Source: Sporisorium sorghi (Eukaryota > Basidiomycota > Ustilaginomycetes > Ustilaginales > Ustilaginaceae). Taken from it: DNA of 64,000 bases. The translations under genes were made by a program, and so were the position numbers. Positions within the stretch are counted from its first letter, which is position 1. Each line of letters begins with the position of its first letter. The stretch lies in NCBI GenBank assembly GCA_023212695.1, contig JALCCG010000032.1, positions 1 through 64,000 of the forward strand. The letters are read 5' to 3'. Below the pieces are notes generated by a model. That model ran no database searches. It was given only the letters and a program-made list of their open reading frames with translations, and was not told the origin of the DNA. This document shows, piece by piece, positions 20,501-30,847 of this stretch.

Positions 20501-21635
20501 GCGGCGAACGCGTCGACGAGGAGGAGGAGGGTGGCAAAGCGGTTGATTTGGCAGCAGGACTCGTCTTGAACGCCGGAAGCGTGGCGGTTTCGGGCTGAGC
20601 GGGCGACAAGGCCTCGATGAGGCTCTGCATGCCAGCGGTCATCTGCGTGCTTTGTGCTGGTGCAGGCTTCTGAGCTGGAGCCGAAGACCCGAGACCCAAA
20701 GCATTTGGAGCATTTGGCTGGTCGAAGGAAAAGTCGCCTCGAAGTTGAAGAGACTGCTCGAACGACTTGTCGTTTCCAAAGTCGATGCCGAGGTCGAGGA
20801 TGGGCGTCAAGGAAGGCTCTTCGGCATGCTTTGCGTCGTCGCTGGTCGGGATCTGCGCGTCTGTCAGCGTCTCTTTCTCTTCTTGCAGAGATGCTTTGTT
20901 GGTGGTGGAAGAGCTGGGTGTGAGATCGGGCAGGACGCCGAGGCTGCGAAGCAACAAGGATGGCACGGCGCTGCGTGTGAGCTTCTTGTTCTGTTCCGGT
21001 AACGACTTCTTCTTGTCCATAGCGCTTGCATTGGAGGGCGATGGCGACGGCGATGGGATCCTAGGAGACTTTCCATACACCAAAGGCTTGAGCAGAATAC
21101 TAGGACCTGGCGACATCGCGAGCTCGGTCAACCCTGGCGACTTGGGCGTGCGAGGCGTCCTTGGAACAGGCGATTCCGCCGGGACCGGAGGCTGCAATCT
21201 CGGCGACAGCAGCGCAGCCTTAGGAAACTTGGGCGAAGGGAACGGCCGCGTCGGAAAGAAGTTCTGCTGTCGCATGGACAAAGCCGTCTTTTGTGCGAAC
21301 GACATCTTGGCCAGATCGTGCTGTGCGTTGTGCGCGCGCTCCGGCGCGTAGCTGAGATGCGGCTCGCCAATGTCCTCGGTGGATATCGATTTGGCCTTGA
21401 CGTGCTGAGCATAGATGGCGGCGGCGGAAGATGGAGCTGGCGAAGCAGCAATCATGAGAGATTTGCGCTTCTTGGCGCGCAGGTATCGTCGAAGCGCCAC
21501 AGCGACAAAGATGGCGGCGGCAACGATTGCAGTGCACGCGGCGGCGAGGAGCGAAGTGGACAGCGTTGAGAGGCCATTGCTGCCACCGGCGGCAGCTGCT
21601 GCTGCTGCTGCTGCTGCTGCGCCTGTGCTCGACAT
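17586..21635 (-). CDS. Uncharacterised Ser/Pro/Ala-rich single-pass membrane protein
   Basis: Not recognised. It is a single 1349-aa exon. After a short N-terminal poly-Ala stretch (MSSTGAAAAAAAA) there is one hydrophobic segment (about residues 24-48, LLAAACTAIVAAAIFVAVAL), followed at once by RRYLRAKKRKS. That arrangement predicts an N-out/C-in signal anchor with a huge cytosolic tail. The rest is low-complexity (Ser, Pro, Ala, Leu) with many SP/TP sites, which could be kinase targets. A few ordered-looking islands occur, such as FAQKTALSMRQQNFFPTRPF (near 95) and the acidic run EEEEEEEEED (near 1055). Possible roles include a membrane-tethered scaffold, but nothing in the sequence fixes a function. 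The uninterrupted frame and the stable N-terminal anchor support a real gene. Confidence 0.8.
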   Translation of the reverse strand: MSSTGAAAAAAAAAAAGGSNGLSTLSTSLLAAACTAIVAAAIFVAVALRRYLRAKKRKSLMIAASPAPSSAAAIYAQHVKAKSISTEDIGEPHLSYAPERAHNAQHDLAKMSFAQKTALSMRQQNFFPTRPFPSPKFPKAALLSPRLQPPVPAESPVPRTPRTPKSPGLTELAMSPGPSILLKPLVYGKSPRIPSPSPSPSNASAMDKKKSLPEQNKKLTRSAVPSLLLRSLGVLPDLTPSSSTTNKASLQEEKETLTDAQIPTSDDAKHAEEPSLTPILDLGIDFGNDKSFEQSLQLRGDFSFDQPNAPNALGLGSSAPAQKPAPAQSTQMTAGMQSLIEALSPAQPETATLPAFKTSPAAKSTALPPSSSSSTRSPLPTPPPSAGLPPAPTSAPMHKLPSNGSLQSKSSRTTAASAATSEPDSFHSATGSIGQICIDMPPIDAAPSPLLGSHGEESSYRPLSLGLGPAKSPSQGTFTNILNGLRKVPSRSHDVDLEAGNSSIDESMTSRSCSSDAMSYSSSQTSVDLEANTSIGKANVVPAASVPPLAPMPVALKMAADKTPKANASAVFGDESAVVDEEEAVAPGLMRKRASTLGALDRPKLTMPDLMHPRAAPLPPGVSAKLASPSINIDPAEVNRASLMNFKAKSSDHLPLTGSAKGAAMNFMSQYHRTLIPDPPMDGAHLSPGLGADSPILAQLSPKLRGTSPSASPKPGFAESLKARLSLSRKSLTSSPGLASKNSTPRLSTINQFPKPNGESFQGLAEGATDAAAAADATPKLSSSKSPARPATSPLVGQQAKEVGLGFSPAILFNGQEIEPTKPLRFKKPSSAGGRLAASSPQSIYSAASPSPLLLTGQWGTVPSGKGDFSPLLASGDASPSGEQIEFGVATPPSLCDTPAAPALKLHDLPASSAPATSPELGEATPRPTSSSDAGALADEEAEMEHLSYRDSMLSVAASTISIMSNSTCTSDAVGDDLDHAADRRTKLLASVQQNLAKAKAKDAKRDSQAAQRFRRSHMSQTSSLRNIPEEVSGGVQTMGLGLFESEEEEEEEEEDRETLEDSPAARAYERKKPDQLVLMPLHDGRLAGPLTPPLTPVDASAALKESRHATTPSTSSASSFASSVASLRMRPSRGRLAPIDTGAANRLSPYPEPRDGATSPSSLKLRPLSLAASLHSADGSPMKRFERPAFSPALSAHIASPSPAHLVSPNDRSSRFNDEGRSLRSTPYRQGGVLPTISSKGALETGRAGHVEQQQPSLTHSDSTASVGSMASSLGSLSRMHNFPSPVKAGFAYGGLGRAMGMRQAMGSRGSVASDALELASEGSVQSFASTVGGRLGYKTSDLSVGGM

Positions 21636-22787
21636 GCTGGCTTACGCGCGACCTTAGCAGGAGGCTTGGCGCGTCGCTCGCTGTCGGCGAAGATGGTGAA
21701 GGTCGAGTGGAGGTGGTGCTGAGCTGGTGCTCTGAAAAGAGCTGAGCAGGACGTCGACGTGATCAAGCGCAACGGTGAGGAGGTGAAGGATGGAGAAGAA
21801 TGGTGGTGGTGATGACGAAGAGGGATAGTGAGCAATCGACACCAGCGAGCTCGCCAACTCTGGAAAGCGCGGAGGTCGGCAAAAGATGAAGCTGCAATGA
21901 AGATCGTTGCAGTCATGTGCTCCGACACCAGCGAGTCGAGGTCAAGCTGATGGGGATCTGCAGGATATCCGAGCCTTTTGCACCGGAAGGACAGATGCGA
22001 GACTCGAGAAGCGGTCGATCGCGAAAGAGAGGACGAGGTGCATCACGATGAGCTGCGTGGTCTGAAACGGGCTACTGTACGGTACCAAGCACGTCTCCAT
22101 GGTGCGGCCTGAGTGTAAACCGGTCAGCGAAACCGAGAGCAGCAGCCGCCGCCACAGGGTGAGCTGCAGAGAGGCATGCTCACCCGAGGCATTGCGTCGA
22201 GGGACAGCGAGACCAACACCAAAGCAATGTCGATCGGGATTTCATGTAGGACCCTGAGTCGGACAAAGAGCTGCCTGCCATACTGCGAGACAGAGCCAAG
22301 CTTTGCGAACACTCGGAATGGAGGAGAGCGACGCAAGCCCATGCTGCCAACTTGAGCGAGCAAGCTAAAGCTGTCAAAGAGTGGAAGAGTGGCAAAGTGC
22401 CGTCGATCTGCCACAACCGAAAATGTGGCTCGGCAGTGATGGCCGAGATGCAGCTCGCACCTGTCAAATTTCACCGAGCTTGAAATCCAAAAAAGCACAC
22501 TCAGCTTGCCAGCCAGCACTCGACAGAGTCAATCTGCCGCAAAGCGGGCGTCTCTGCCACGCTGAAATTTCTTAGTCTCAGGGGCTGGAGCGCATACGGC
22601 AGCAGCCAAAGACGCGACCCGCGGTTTTTTCTTGAATTACATACTGCTGACAAAGCAGATGAGAACCAAAAATTGGGCGCTGATCACACGCAAGACTCTG
22701 GAAGAAGAAAAAGTCGACCGACGAATCCTATCTTGAACTGCTACCACATCATCCATCCTTTGGTTGGTCGGTCGACAGTTGCCTTGG
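21636..22787. other. Divergent spacer between the 1349-aa gene and SF3B5
   Basis: 1152 bases with both promoters. No gene, tRNA or repeat of note is visible. The part near 21760-21830 is A/G-rich on the plus strand. Confidence 0.5.
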
Positions 22788-23134
22788 ATGTCAGACCTAC
22801 GATACACGGCAGCTTCGCAGCTGGAGCACCTGCACAGCAGATACACCGGCACCATCAATGCCGACACGGAGAAGTAGTAAGTTCTTTGCTGCGGCATCGG
22901 AACCTCACCTCAATGTACGCCTGCGGTTTACTTACTGTTCTCTCACTTTGCACACCAAACAGCGAGTGGATCACGCATCAGCTGCGCGACACGAGCTCTT
23001 CGATCGTCGGGCATCCGCCTCTGCTCTCGTACCAGGCTCTGGCTGATGGAGAGTGCAAGGCTCGCGTCAAGTTTGAGCTGACCGAAAAGATGTTGCAGCC
23101 ATGTGGACCGCCTCGGCACAAGGAAGACGATTGA
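22788..23134 (+). CDS. SF3B5: Splicing factor 3B subunit 5 (SF3B5/SF3b10)
   Basis: Small subunit of the SF3b complex of U2 snRNP, which helps recognise the branch site. The CDS joins 22788-22876 and 22963-23134 (261 nt, 86 aa, the same length as human SF3B5). The 86-nt intron has donor GTAAGT and acceptor AACAG. Exon 1 reads SDLRYTAASQLEHLHSRYTG, then TINADTEKY. Exon 2 starts EWITHQLRDTSSSIVGHPPL and contains KARVKFELTEKMLQPCGPP. The QLEHLxSRYxGTxxADTxKxEW and EKMLQPCGPP signatures are diagnostic. The codon split across the intron (TA|C, Tyr) keeps the frame exactly. Confidence 0.95.
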
Positions 23135-23804
23135 ATATGTGCGACTGCGCAAAGATACCCCTCGACAACCATGATACCCTCGCGATCGACATTACTCTCA
23201 CAACTCTGCTCGGCTGTATCCGTACGCAATGCAAAACAACAACAACGACGGTTCCGCAGCAGAACCACATCCATCAACGCTCGACCGTTTTTCGCAGAGT
23301 GTGCCGTCCAGGCTGTGCTGTTCCGCACCTTCACCCTTCTATCCCTCCTCTCTTCCCTCTCCCCCTCCCATCCCCGCCCGTGTGTGCTGAACCACCTCAC
23401 GGTCCTGGCTTATAGAGTCACCCGCTGCCTTTTCCAATGGGCTGTCGTGGCGCTCGCTGGGACCAAGATCAACCCCCCACCTGGGAGAGCGCCGATTTCG
23501 AGGCAAGACCGCTGACAAGCATCCTTGTTTCGAGTCTGCGTCTTCCTATTCGGGCCTGCTGCTTCCTGCGCAACTTTGAACCTAGCGGCGCTTTTTTTTT
23601 TTTTTCCACCTCGCTGGTTCTCTAACCAGCGGCCGGACGTCGGAGGGAGGCGGTGGTAGGGACATTTCTTGATACTAGGTGGAATTATTCTTTTGATGGA
23701 AATCAATGTGTTTCGAGGATCATACTCAGTCTGCGATGTTGCAAAAGAGGATGATCAGGAGTAGGAAGAGCAGAGCAAGGTGCCAAAAGCAAAAAGGCAA
23801 AAAC
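23135..23804. other. Spacer downstream of SF3B5
   Basis: 670 bases with no supportable gene. A T12 tract lies at about 23593-23606. It ends at the 5S rRNA 3' end. Confidence 0.5.
23791..23803 (-). terminator. RNA polymerase III terminator of the 5S gene
   Basis: Directly after the 5S 3' end, the minus strand reads GTTTTTGCCTTTTTG: two T5 runs, as expected for Pol III termination. Confidence 0.8.
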
Positions 23805-23922
23805 AACTGCAGCACCTAGGATTCCCGCGTGGTCCCCCACCGCAGTACTGACTAGGCGATACCTTGCTTAACTTCGCAGATCGGACGGGATGCGGTGCTT
23901 TCAAGGTTCTATGGCCGCAGAT
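23805..23922 (-). rRNA. 5S ribosomal RNA
   Basis: A 118-nt match to fungal 5S rRNA on the minus strand. It starts ATCTGCGGCCATAGAACC and contains GCACCGCATCCCGTCCGATC, then GAAGTTAAGCAAGGT (internal control region) and GGGGGACCACGCGGGAATCC, ending near GTGCTGCAGTT. The internal promoter region looks complete and T-runs follow at once, so it is likely functional. No other rRNA is present, so it is a dispersed copy rather than part of an rDNA unit in this window. Confidence 0.93.
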
Positions 23923-24490
23923 GTTTGATCTTCGCTCTAAGCTGTACATCTATCCCAGCGTTGTTTGTCAATTATGGTTGTAAGGGGCTGCCGTCGGCAT
24001 CTCTGCTGATCTTCGGCTCTCGATCTGTCATCCACATCGGCCCACGCTCTCTGCTGCTCTACTGGACGTCCACGGATCAGCCCATTTCTGTCTTCCGTAA
24101 TGCCTGCCTCCCCTACAGTATCTGCCTGCTCTCCTCGCTGCGGCGCTTCAAAAGTGTCGCCGGCGCCTGTCGGTGTATGAGATTCGCCGCTGCAAGCGAG
24201 CAAGCAGCCGTGTTCACAATTCCGCGGCAATGCATCCTGACAAGTGCGCATACTGTCACCCCACTGGGTGGACTGGTGGGGGTGGAGCAAACTTCGAAAG
24301 TTTCAGTGTCGATGTTGACTGGTGCTATCGAGCGAAATGAGATGAGGAAGCTTAGTTGATGGCTATCATCGTCATCTCACAACTCCCGTTAGAGGCATGC
24401 CGTAGACGGTGGTCGCAGCAAGATTTCCCTCTGCCACGCTGATATACTCGCTCAGACGTGGTTGCATCCGCTGCCCTGCCATCCCTCTGA
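23923..24490. other. Spacer between the 5S gene and the lipase remnant
   Basis: 568 bases. This is where the missing N-terminal part of the lipase (oxyanion loop and catalytic Ser) would be expected, but no frame shows it. A weak resemblance (LTTPVRG, near 24376) is not enough to call. Confidence 0.45.
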
Positions 24491-25472
24491 CGGAACGATA
24501 GCTCGCCGTTCCGCGGTACGCCGCTGGTGTACAGTTTGGGATCCGAACCGCTGCCGTATCCCAAGGTGCGCATGTTTAGCTTTGGAGATATGCTGAGCAA
24601 GCTCGTGCACATTGCGGCGTTTTTGGATTTGCCCTTCTTCGACGCCCATGCCGATGGGGGAGAAAGGTAAAACTGATCAGTCGAGTACAGCAGCGCTAGC
24701 GACGCTACCCGCGACGTGGTGGGCCAACGACGGCGTCGTACCGCTAGCCTCGCAGTTCCATCCGTTCGACTGCCACCCGGATCAGTGTCGGCATTACACC
24801 GGCATGCCTGCCTCTTTGCCGTTTGGTAAACGTCGCCATCGACCCCAGTCGACCGAGTTCAAAATGCAATCGACAGCGATGTTCAGCCCTGCTGGACACA
24901 CTCCGCAGTCGCCCGAGTCCGAGACAGCGACACTGGTCGACGTGCACGACGAGCAGAGTGGCGAGAAGGATGAGCACTCGATGGCGGGTTCGAAGCTGTC
25001 GCTGCCGGCACCAGCGACGCACTCGACCAGGGGTGCGGACCGCACGATGCTCGGCACGGCACGTTCCGCAGCCAAGATCGCGTACCTGACTTCGCTGCGT
25101 GCGCTGCACTCAAACGATCCGCCGCTCGTCACGCCGAGCGACGAGGAGCTGCGCTCGTTCCTCCCCGACTTCACACCAGCCACCGACTACGACGTGACAC
25201 GAGAGGATATCGGCGACGTCGAGCACACGCAGCAGCAGCAGCAGGACGAAGCAGAGGCAGGGGTAGGGAAGGGCGCAGCGATGCACGAGCTGCTCGAGCC
25301 GCGCGACAACCAGTGGTACACGTTCGAGATCGACAATCTGGATCACACGTCGCTGTGCCCCTTCTGGACGGGCAGCGAGGTGCAGAAGCAGTTCTGGACC
25401 GGCGTGGGGTGGTTCTTGGCTTCGGTGGATAGGAAGGCTGGGTTCAGTGTTGATCGCGGCGAGCTTGCGTAA
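24491..25472 (+). pseudogene. Decayed alpha/beta-hydrolase lipase, C-terminal part, frameshifted
   Basis: Two adjacent frames together resemble the C-terminal two thirds of a secreted-type fungal/bacterial lipase. Frame 1 (24491-24667) gives SPFRGTPLVYSLGSEPLP and then SFGDMLSKLVHIAAFLDLPF followed by DAHAD, then a stop (24668-24670). Frame 2 continues to 25472 with TWWANDGVVPLASQFHPF (catalytic Asp) and FEIDNLDHTSLCPFWTG (catalytic His). The switch falls at a G5 run near 24655-24660 and fits one extra base. The nucleophile GxSxG region is absent, a stop (24488-24490) lies just upstream, and frame 2 has no ATG at its 5' end. A very short intron (GTAAAACTGATCAG) would be too small to splice. 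An assembly error at the G-run could remove the frameshift but not the missing N-terminus. Confidence 0.65.
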
Positions 25473-25805
25473 CACAGCTTGCACGCGCAAGGTGGAGAGG
25501 AGAGGCCTGTGGAGGAATCGAATATCGACCATGACAGTAAAGAGAGGCTTTGTTCTCATGACCGTGTGTGCGTCGTTTGCAGGTTGAGCAGAGGCAAGAC
25601 CGGTGCAGCAACAAACCCTTCGTCACACTTGAATCGCTACACTCCACTTCTTCGAACAATCTACAATCAGGGTGATCCATTTCTCGAAACCAAGAGCCTT
25701 GAGAGACATATCTAAACACCGTTACAATCAGGGGGGGTTTACAAAAGGAAGTTGTGTACAATGGGGGGAAGCGAACCGATGACTTTTTCAGAACTCTATA
25801 ATCCA
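25473..25805. other. Spacer between the lipase remnant and the Zn2Cys6 gene
   Basis: 333 bases between convergent units. Nothing recognised; a G7 run lies near 25731. Confidence 0.5.
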
Positions 25806-27508
25806 TCACGCCAAACCCAGCGATCCGGCAGGCGCAGGCGGCGGAGCACCCGCAACATCACGTTCGCTCTTGAGCGCCATCATCCCTCCCGCGGCACCAC
25901 TCGGCGACAGATGGTCCACCCAGGGCGTGGTGCTGTTGAGGAAGCCGCGGCGGTCGTCGCCTCCGAGCGCCTGCACGGGCATGTACGGGCTCGAGCGCTG
26001 CTGTTGGAACTGCACCTGCTGCTGCTGTTGCTGCTGTTGCTGTGGAACCTGCTGCTGCTGCGTGCTGGGGATCTTGACGTTGATGGGGGCGAGGTTGTTA
26101 CCGTAGTAACCCCCGCCCTGCTGGTCGAGGTACGAGCTTCCCGTGCCCGATCTACCGCGACTGGGCGCCTTGGGCATCTTGAGCGCAAACGGCCTTCCCG
26201 CGTCCTGCTGCTGCAAAAACGACCCGGAAGCCGACGGCACCGTGGGCTGCGGCGGCGTGAAGCTCGACATCTTCCCTCCCACTCCTCCCGAAGGCGAGAA
26301 GAGCGGCGGCTCTGCGCCCGGAGCATTCAGCGGCGTGCGCGGCGACATGGTGCTCGACGACGCAGCCGCGGACGAGCTGAGCGTGGCCAGGCTGCTGTCC
26401 GAGTGCAGCCGGTGGTGCGCCAGCCCGTTGGGCGCCGACGAGGCGGACGTGTGCAGCGGCGGGCTGATGAGCGACGACGTCGAGCCCGTCATACCCATGC
26501 GTCCGCTGCCGTAGACGCCGAGGTAGCTGCCGTTCGCCGCAGACGAGGCGGGCAGGCTGGGCAGCTGCGACGTCGCCGACTGCGGCGTCGCCGAGGCGCC
26601 TGGGAAGCGGCCGACGGGGCTGAGCATCGACCCGGGTTGGTTGACAGGCGCCGAGCTGCTGCGGTCGTACGTGTGGTGCATCCCCGCCCCTGCAGCGGCG
26701 GCGTCCTGGTCGTAGCCGTAGTAGGTGGAGTTGGGAGCGCCGTAGCGCGCGCGCAGGCCTTCGCGGTCGTCGACGCTCGGGCTGATGGCGCTCGCCGGCC
26801 ATGCACCTCCAGGCATCTGGAGCGACATCTGCGGACGCGACGCCAGCACCTGCGTGTTGAACGCCGGGCTGCTGAAGCTCGACTCTCCACCACCGGGCGT
26901 GCTGCCGAGCATGCCGTCGCTGCGGCTTGAGGGAGAGATTTGCTCGTCCCGGCCAGCGCCGTAGGACGACATGGGCCCCGAGACCGACAGCGACGGGTTG
27001 GTCGGCTGCGAGCCCGTCGTCGCCCGCCTCTTGTACGGCCCGCGCTTGATACCGCGTCGGCGCTCCTTGCGCGCGCTGTCCTGGCACGTGTCAACGAGCC
27101 CGTACTTGACACAGCGCCCACACGGCCGGCCCTCGTCGCACTTCTTGCACGCCTTCTGGCAGTTGATGCACGCATTCTTGACCTGCTTGCGCTTAGGTCG
27201 TATACCACCGGCACCCTGCAAAGCGGCGTAGCCATGCTGGTGCGCCAACAGGTCCGCGGCGTGATGCGCGCCCTGGAACTGCCCACTGGACATCATGTGG
27301 TCCGGATGGCTCAACTGGTGCGCAGCGTACAACAGGCCACTCGGGTCCATCTGCGGCGACGACGTGTGGTGCGAGTAGTACCCCGCATGCTGCTGCTGCT
27401 GCTGCTGCTGTTGAGAGGCCACATCGTTGTGCGCAGCAGGTTGGCCGTAAAAGCCCTGGCTGGCATAGGCAAAGTTGGAGCCCACCTGCGAGGCGCCGTA
27501 CTGGCTCA

Positions 27509-27557
<49 letters not shown>

Positions 27558-27686
27558 GTGTACGTAGGCGGAGGGAGGAGGCACGGGAGAGACGGTCGAG
27601 TCGTTCTGACCAAGGTGGTGCGGATGCATCGGAGGAGCCATGCCGTACGTCATGCTGGTGAAGGGTGCGCCTGGTCGACCAGACAT
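25806..27686 (-). CDS. Zn(II)2Cys6 transcription factor with poly-Gln tracts
   Basis: A 626-aa fungal-type DNA-binding regulator, single exon. The zinc cluster is CINCQKACKKCDEGRPC then GRC and VKYGLVDTC, with Cys at about residues 173, 176, 183, 189, 192 and 201 (spacing 2-6-5-2-8). It is followed by a strongly basic arm (RKERRRGIKRGPYKRR). One additional Cys lies inside the first loop. The cluster sits internally, after a Gln/His/Tyr-rich N-terminus with two pure Gln tracts (about 44-59 and 91-98). The C-terminal 400 residues are Ser/Pro/Gly/Gln-rich, with no clear fungal_trans domain. Targets cannot be assigned. The ATG at 27686 opens the frame and no upstream ATG is in frame. Confidence 0.88.
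27511..27554 (-). repeat. (CTG/CAG)n tract coding poly-Gln
   Basis: A nearly pure CTG run on the plus strand (CAG on the coding strand), giving about 15 Gln in the Zn2Cys6 factor. It is likely length-variable. Confidence 0.85.
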
Positions 27687-28173
27687 TCAAGCGGCAGAAG
27701 TAAAGCTGTTGGTGTGTGTAGAGCTCGAGAGTGTGTCGCGCGCGAGTGTGTGTTTCCTGTTTCGTTAGCCCGATGAATGCGTGTCGATGTGCCAACGCGT
27801 ATGCGTGTTTCGATCGTGAAAGCGCGTCAAAGACAACGTAGTGGATGGAGATGATGGTGGCGTGAAGTCGAGGACGATGTTTGATTGTTTAGGGACAGCG
27901 GTGAAGCGGCTGGGCGACTTGGACTTGAGATGGGAAAGGTGGAGAGCGGAGCATCGGGGGAAACGTCGGAAGCGGATTGGCTAGCGAGAGAATGGCATCT
28001 CTATAAAGGGCAAAGGCGAGCAGAAGCGGACGGAGTTCAAGTGTGAAGAAGAGGGAGCAGGAAGAGAGGGCAGAGAGAGAGAGGGGGGGGGATGCCGGGC
28101 AAACACGCTCCTCGAGGAGGATGCAGAGTTTTGGCAGGGGTCGGAGAAAGAACTTTGAATTCCCAATCAATGC

Positions 28174-28176
<3 letters not shown>

Positions 28177-28207
<31 letters not shown>
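28177..28207. repeat. (GA)n microsatellite
   Basis: About 15 GA units, inside a broader purine-rich stretch on the plus strand (about 28040-28330). Confidence 0.85.
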
Positions 28208-28208
<1 letters not shown>

Positions 28209-30820
28209 AAGACCGAGAAGAGACAGAGGCAGATGGGAGGGAAGGAGGAAGAGAAGGGCAGCAGTGCCAGCAGGGGAAAGAGAAACGAGCGGGGAACCAA
28301 AGCTGGCAAGGGACGACAAGCAAAGCAAGCAAGCAGATGAGTAGCCACGCGCATTAGCATTCGCATTCGCATTCGCAATCGCAATCATGATCGAGGTGAG
28401 CCCATCATGAGCGACGATCTCTGGTCCGGACTCGGACGCAAGAGCAGACGCATCAAGACAAACGACGTCGTAGGCAAAAGGCACACAAGTGTTTATGGGT
28501 GGTAATGGTTTGGGATTCGAAAAAGCGGGCCAAAAGGGTGGGAAGCACCCAGTATGATGGACCTCGACCCTTGCTCGAAACAAAACAGCAAGGGATGCGG
28601 AGGAGGAGAACCAGCCAGCATCGCATCGAATCGGTCACCACCTCTGACAGAGAGCGAGAGAGAAGAGAGAAACAAAACGAACTCTGTGCAAAACGACCGA
28701 ACAGACACACAACACGGGGGACCGAGGGCTCGTCGAGAAGATTTTCAAGAGGAAGAGGGTGCACCTCGGCAGTGTCAATTGAGTTGTAGACCGTCAAAAC
28801 ATCCAACTCGATGCAAAGCTAGGAACCAGTGAGTGAGAGAGAGGCAGCTCGGTGCCAGAGCGCAGAGAGGTGCTAAAGTGAGCTCTTTGCGCAAGTGGTT
28901 GAGACAGGGCGCATCCGGTCAGAGCACGCTGGTTTCTAGCAGCAAAGGGCGTGGGAACTGTCTTCTGGACCTCTGCGCAAGAAAAGAGAAGCGGGAAACG
29001 AGGTGCAGCGAGCGAGCAGAGCTGCTCTCTTTTTTTTTTTTTTTGCGCTCTGTCTGCCACATGGCGATGCTGCAGAGAGAGAGAGAGAGAGAGAGAGCAG
29101 AGACACTCCCACCACAGCCGAGGAAAGGAACACTGCGATTGTGCATCTGCTCGATAAATTGAGCACAGCGGGGGCTCAATACCGCTTGTCGGTCGAGGGA
29201 GCTGAGCTGAGATAGGAAAGAGAAGAAAAAAAAGAAAAAGAAAAAAGGGCCTCTCTCTCTTCACACTGCAGAAAAGCCTTTTCTCTCTCAGGAACCAGTC
29301 CCCTTTTTTGTTTGAAATTGGTTTGCCACTTTGAGGTGGGAACTGGCGATTTATTTATTTTTTTGATTTTTTTGATTTTTTTTTTTTTTTGTTTTGTTTT
29401 GACAAGCTGGTCCTGAAATCGGATCATCAGCAGCGCAGAACCGCGGGACATGCCCTTTCCCAGAAAAACAGAATTGCTGAAAGGCATTCCAGCAGTGTTG
29501 AGGAGCAAACGAGTCTGGAACCTCAGCGCTTTGCAAACGCGACCGAAATCCCGAGCGCGCACCGGCGAACCAAATTTCCCACTGTTTGACCAAGCCCGCA
29601 GATTGGCCCTGCAGCTTCTGCTCGAGTGCCTAAAAGCGCACATGGCCTGCCTCGGCTCGCTCCGTCCCTATCCTTCCCTCTCATTTGCGCACTAGCGTTG
29701 GTCAAAAAACTCTGTAGGTAGCGCAGCGGGAAAGCAGAGCAAAGCAAGCGAGCAAAGCGCAAAAGAAGCTGACGCTGCTGCTGCTGCTGCTGCTAATTAC
29801 GGTCCGAGTCTTGCACCTTTCAGAGCTGTCTCTACTCTGCATTTCATCTGGTGAAAGTGCGACGAGGACAGCTGACGAGGCGGTGTTCGTCATGAGGCCT
29901 TACGACTGTGGTGCATCATGAGCGGTACAGCTGAGCTCCAAGTCGAGATGTGTCCAGCAACATGGTACGATCTGGAGGCCACGAGTTCGATGTCGAAGCA
30001 AAGCACGACAATCTCTGGAGAGAGAGGCATGCAACGTGGCGGTTCAGCGGGTCGAGCAACTGCGGATTCACGCAAGTCTACAGTACGCCTCCGTCGACCA
30101 TGGAACAAGACTCTCTTTGGTCTTCTGAGCGATATGTTGACGAGAGCATTCAACTCCAGCTAGTGTCTAAACCGCTACGTCTTGGCTCTCCGTCGTCGTC
30201 ATTTACGAAACAAGATCGGCATGCGGATCTCATCTTGTTGCTCATCCATTGCGATGTCGTGAGCCACGTTGTGCGCACAAGCGTGATTATCCAAGGGCGT
30301 GAAAAGTGACTCACACCAATCAATTTGATGTTCAGGCCAGCTTGCGACTGTGAGACCTGGATGTGCGTTTGGGGCGGCGTTCGGTCGGGGCATGACCTTT
30401 CCTCCTCTTCTGCTGTTTGCCTCTCTTCCTGCTGCGCTCTGCGCTCTCGCATCCGCTGCAAGCGCAAACCTCGATCCTGTGTCGCGGATAAAGTCGCAGA
30501 ACAGGAACGAACTCGATCCCAAACTCCCCTGACCCGTCCGCCTTCACTGGGCTCGGTTTTCGCTAGGCATTAAGTCCGTCGTCGCCTTAAGCCCACTCTC
30601 CCTCCTCTCGCCTCGAGCTCCCTGACGACGGAATCTGCAACACTCAAGTCGCCCCCGTAGCGGGTTCCTGTTGCGCGATCCGAGCTGATCATCTCGAGCT
30701 GCAGCAGCGGCGCTGGTCATGTACGTCGCAGCGGGCGGAGATCAAGTTGTTCCCCCCCCCCCCCCCAGCTCGGCTAGATGTGAAAACACCACGAGGCAGC
30801 ACACTCTGAGAGAGAGAGGA

Positions 30821-30847
30821 AAAAAAAAAAAAAAAAAAAAAAAAAAA
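30821..30847. repeat. Poly-A tract
   Basis: An uninterrupted A run of about 27 bases, near the 3' end of INO80 (minus strand). Confidence 0.85.

Noticed and set aside
24612..25472. The lipase C-terminal frame as an independent intact gene
   Set aside because: Its 5' end has no ATG, and the upstream neighbouring frame carries the preceding lipase segment, so it is better seen as part of a broken gene.
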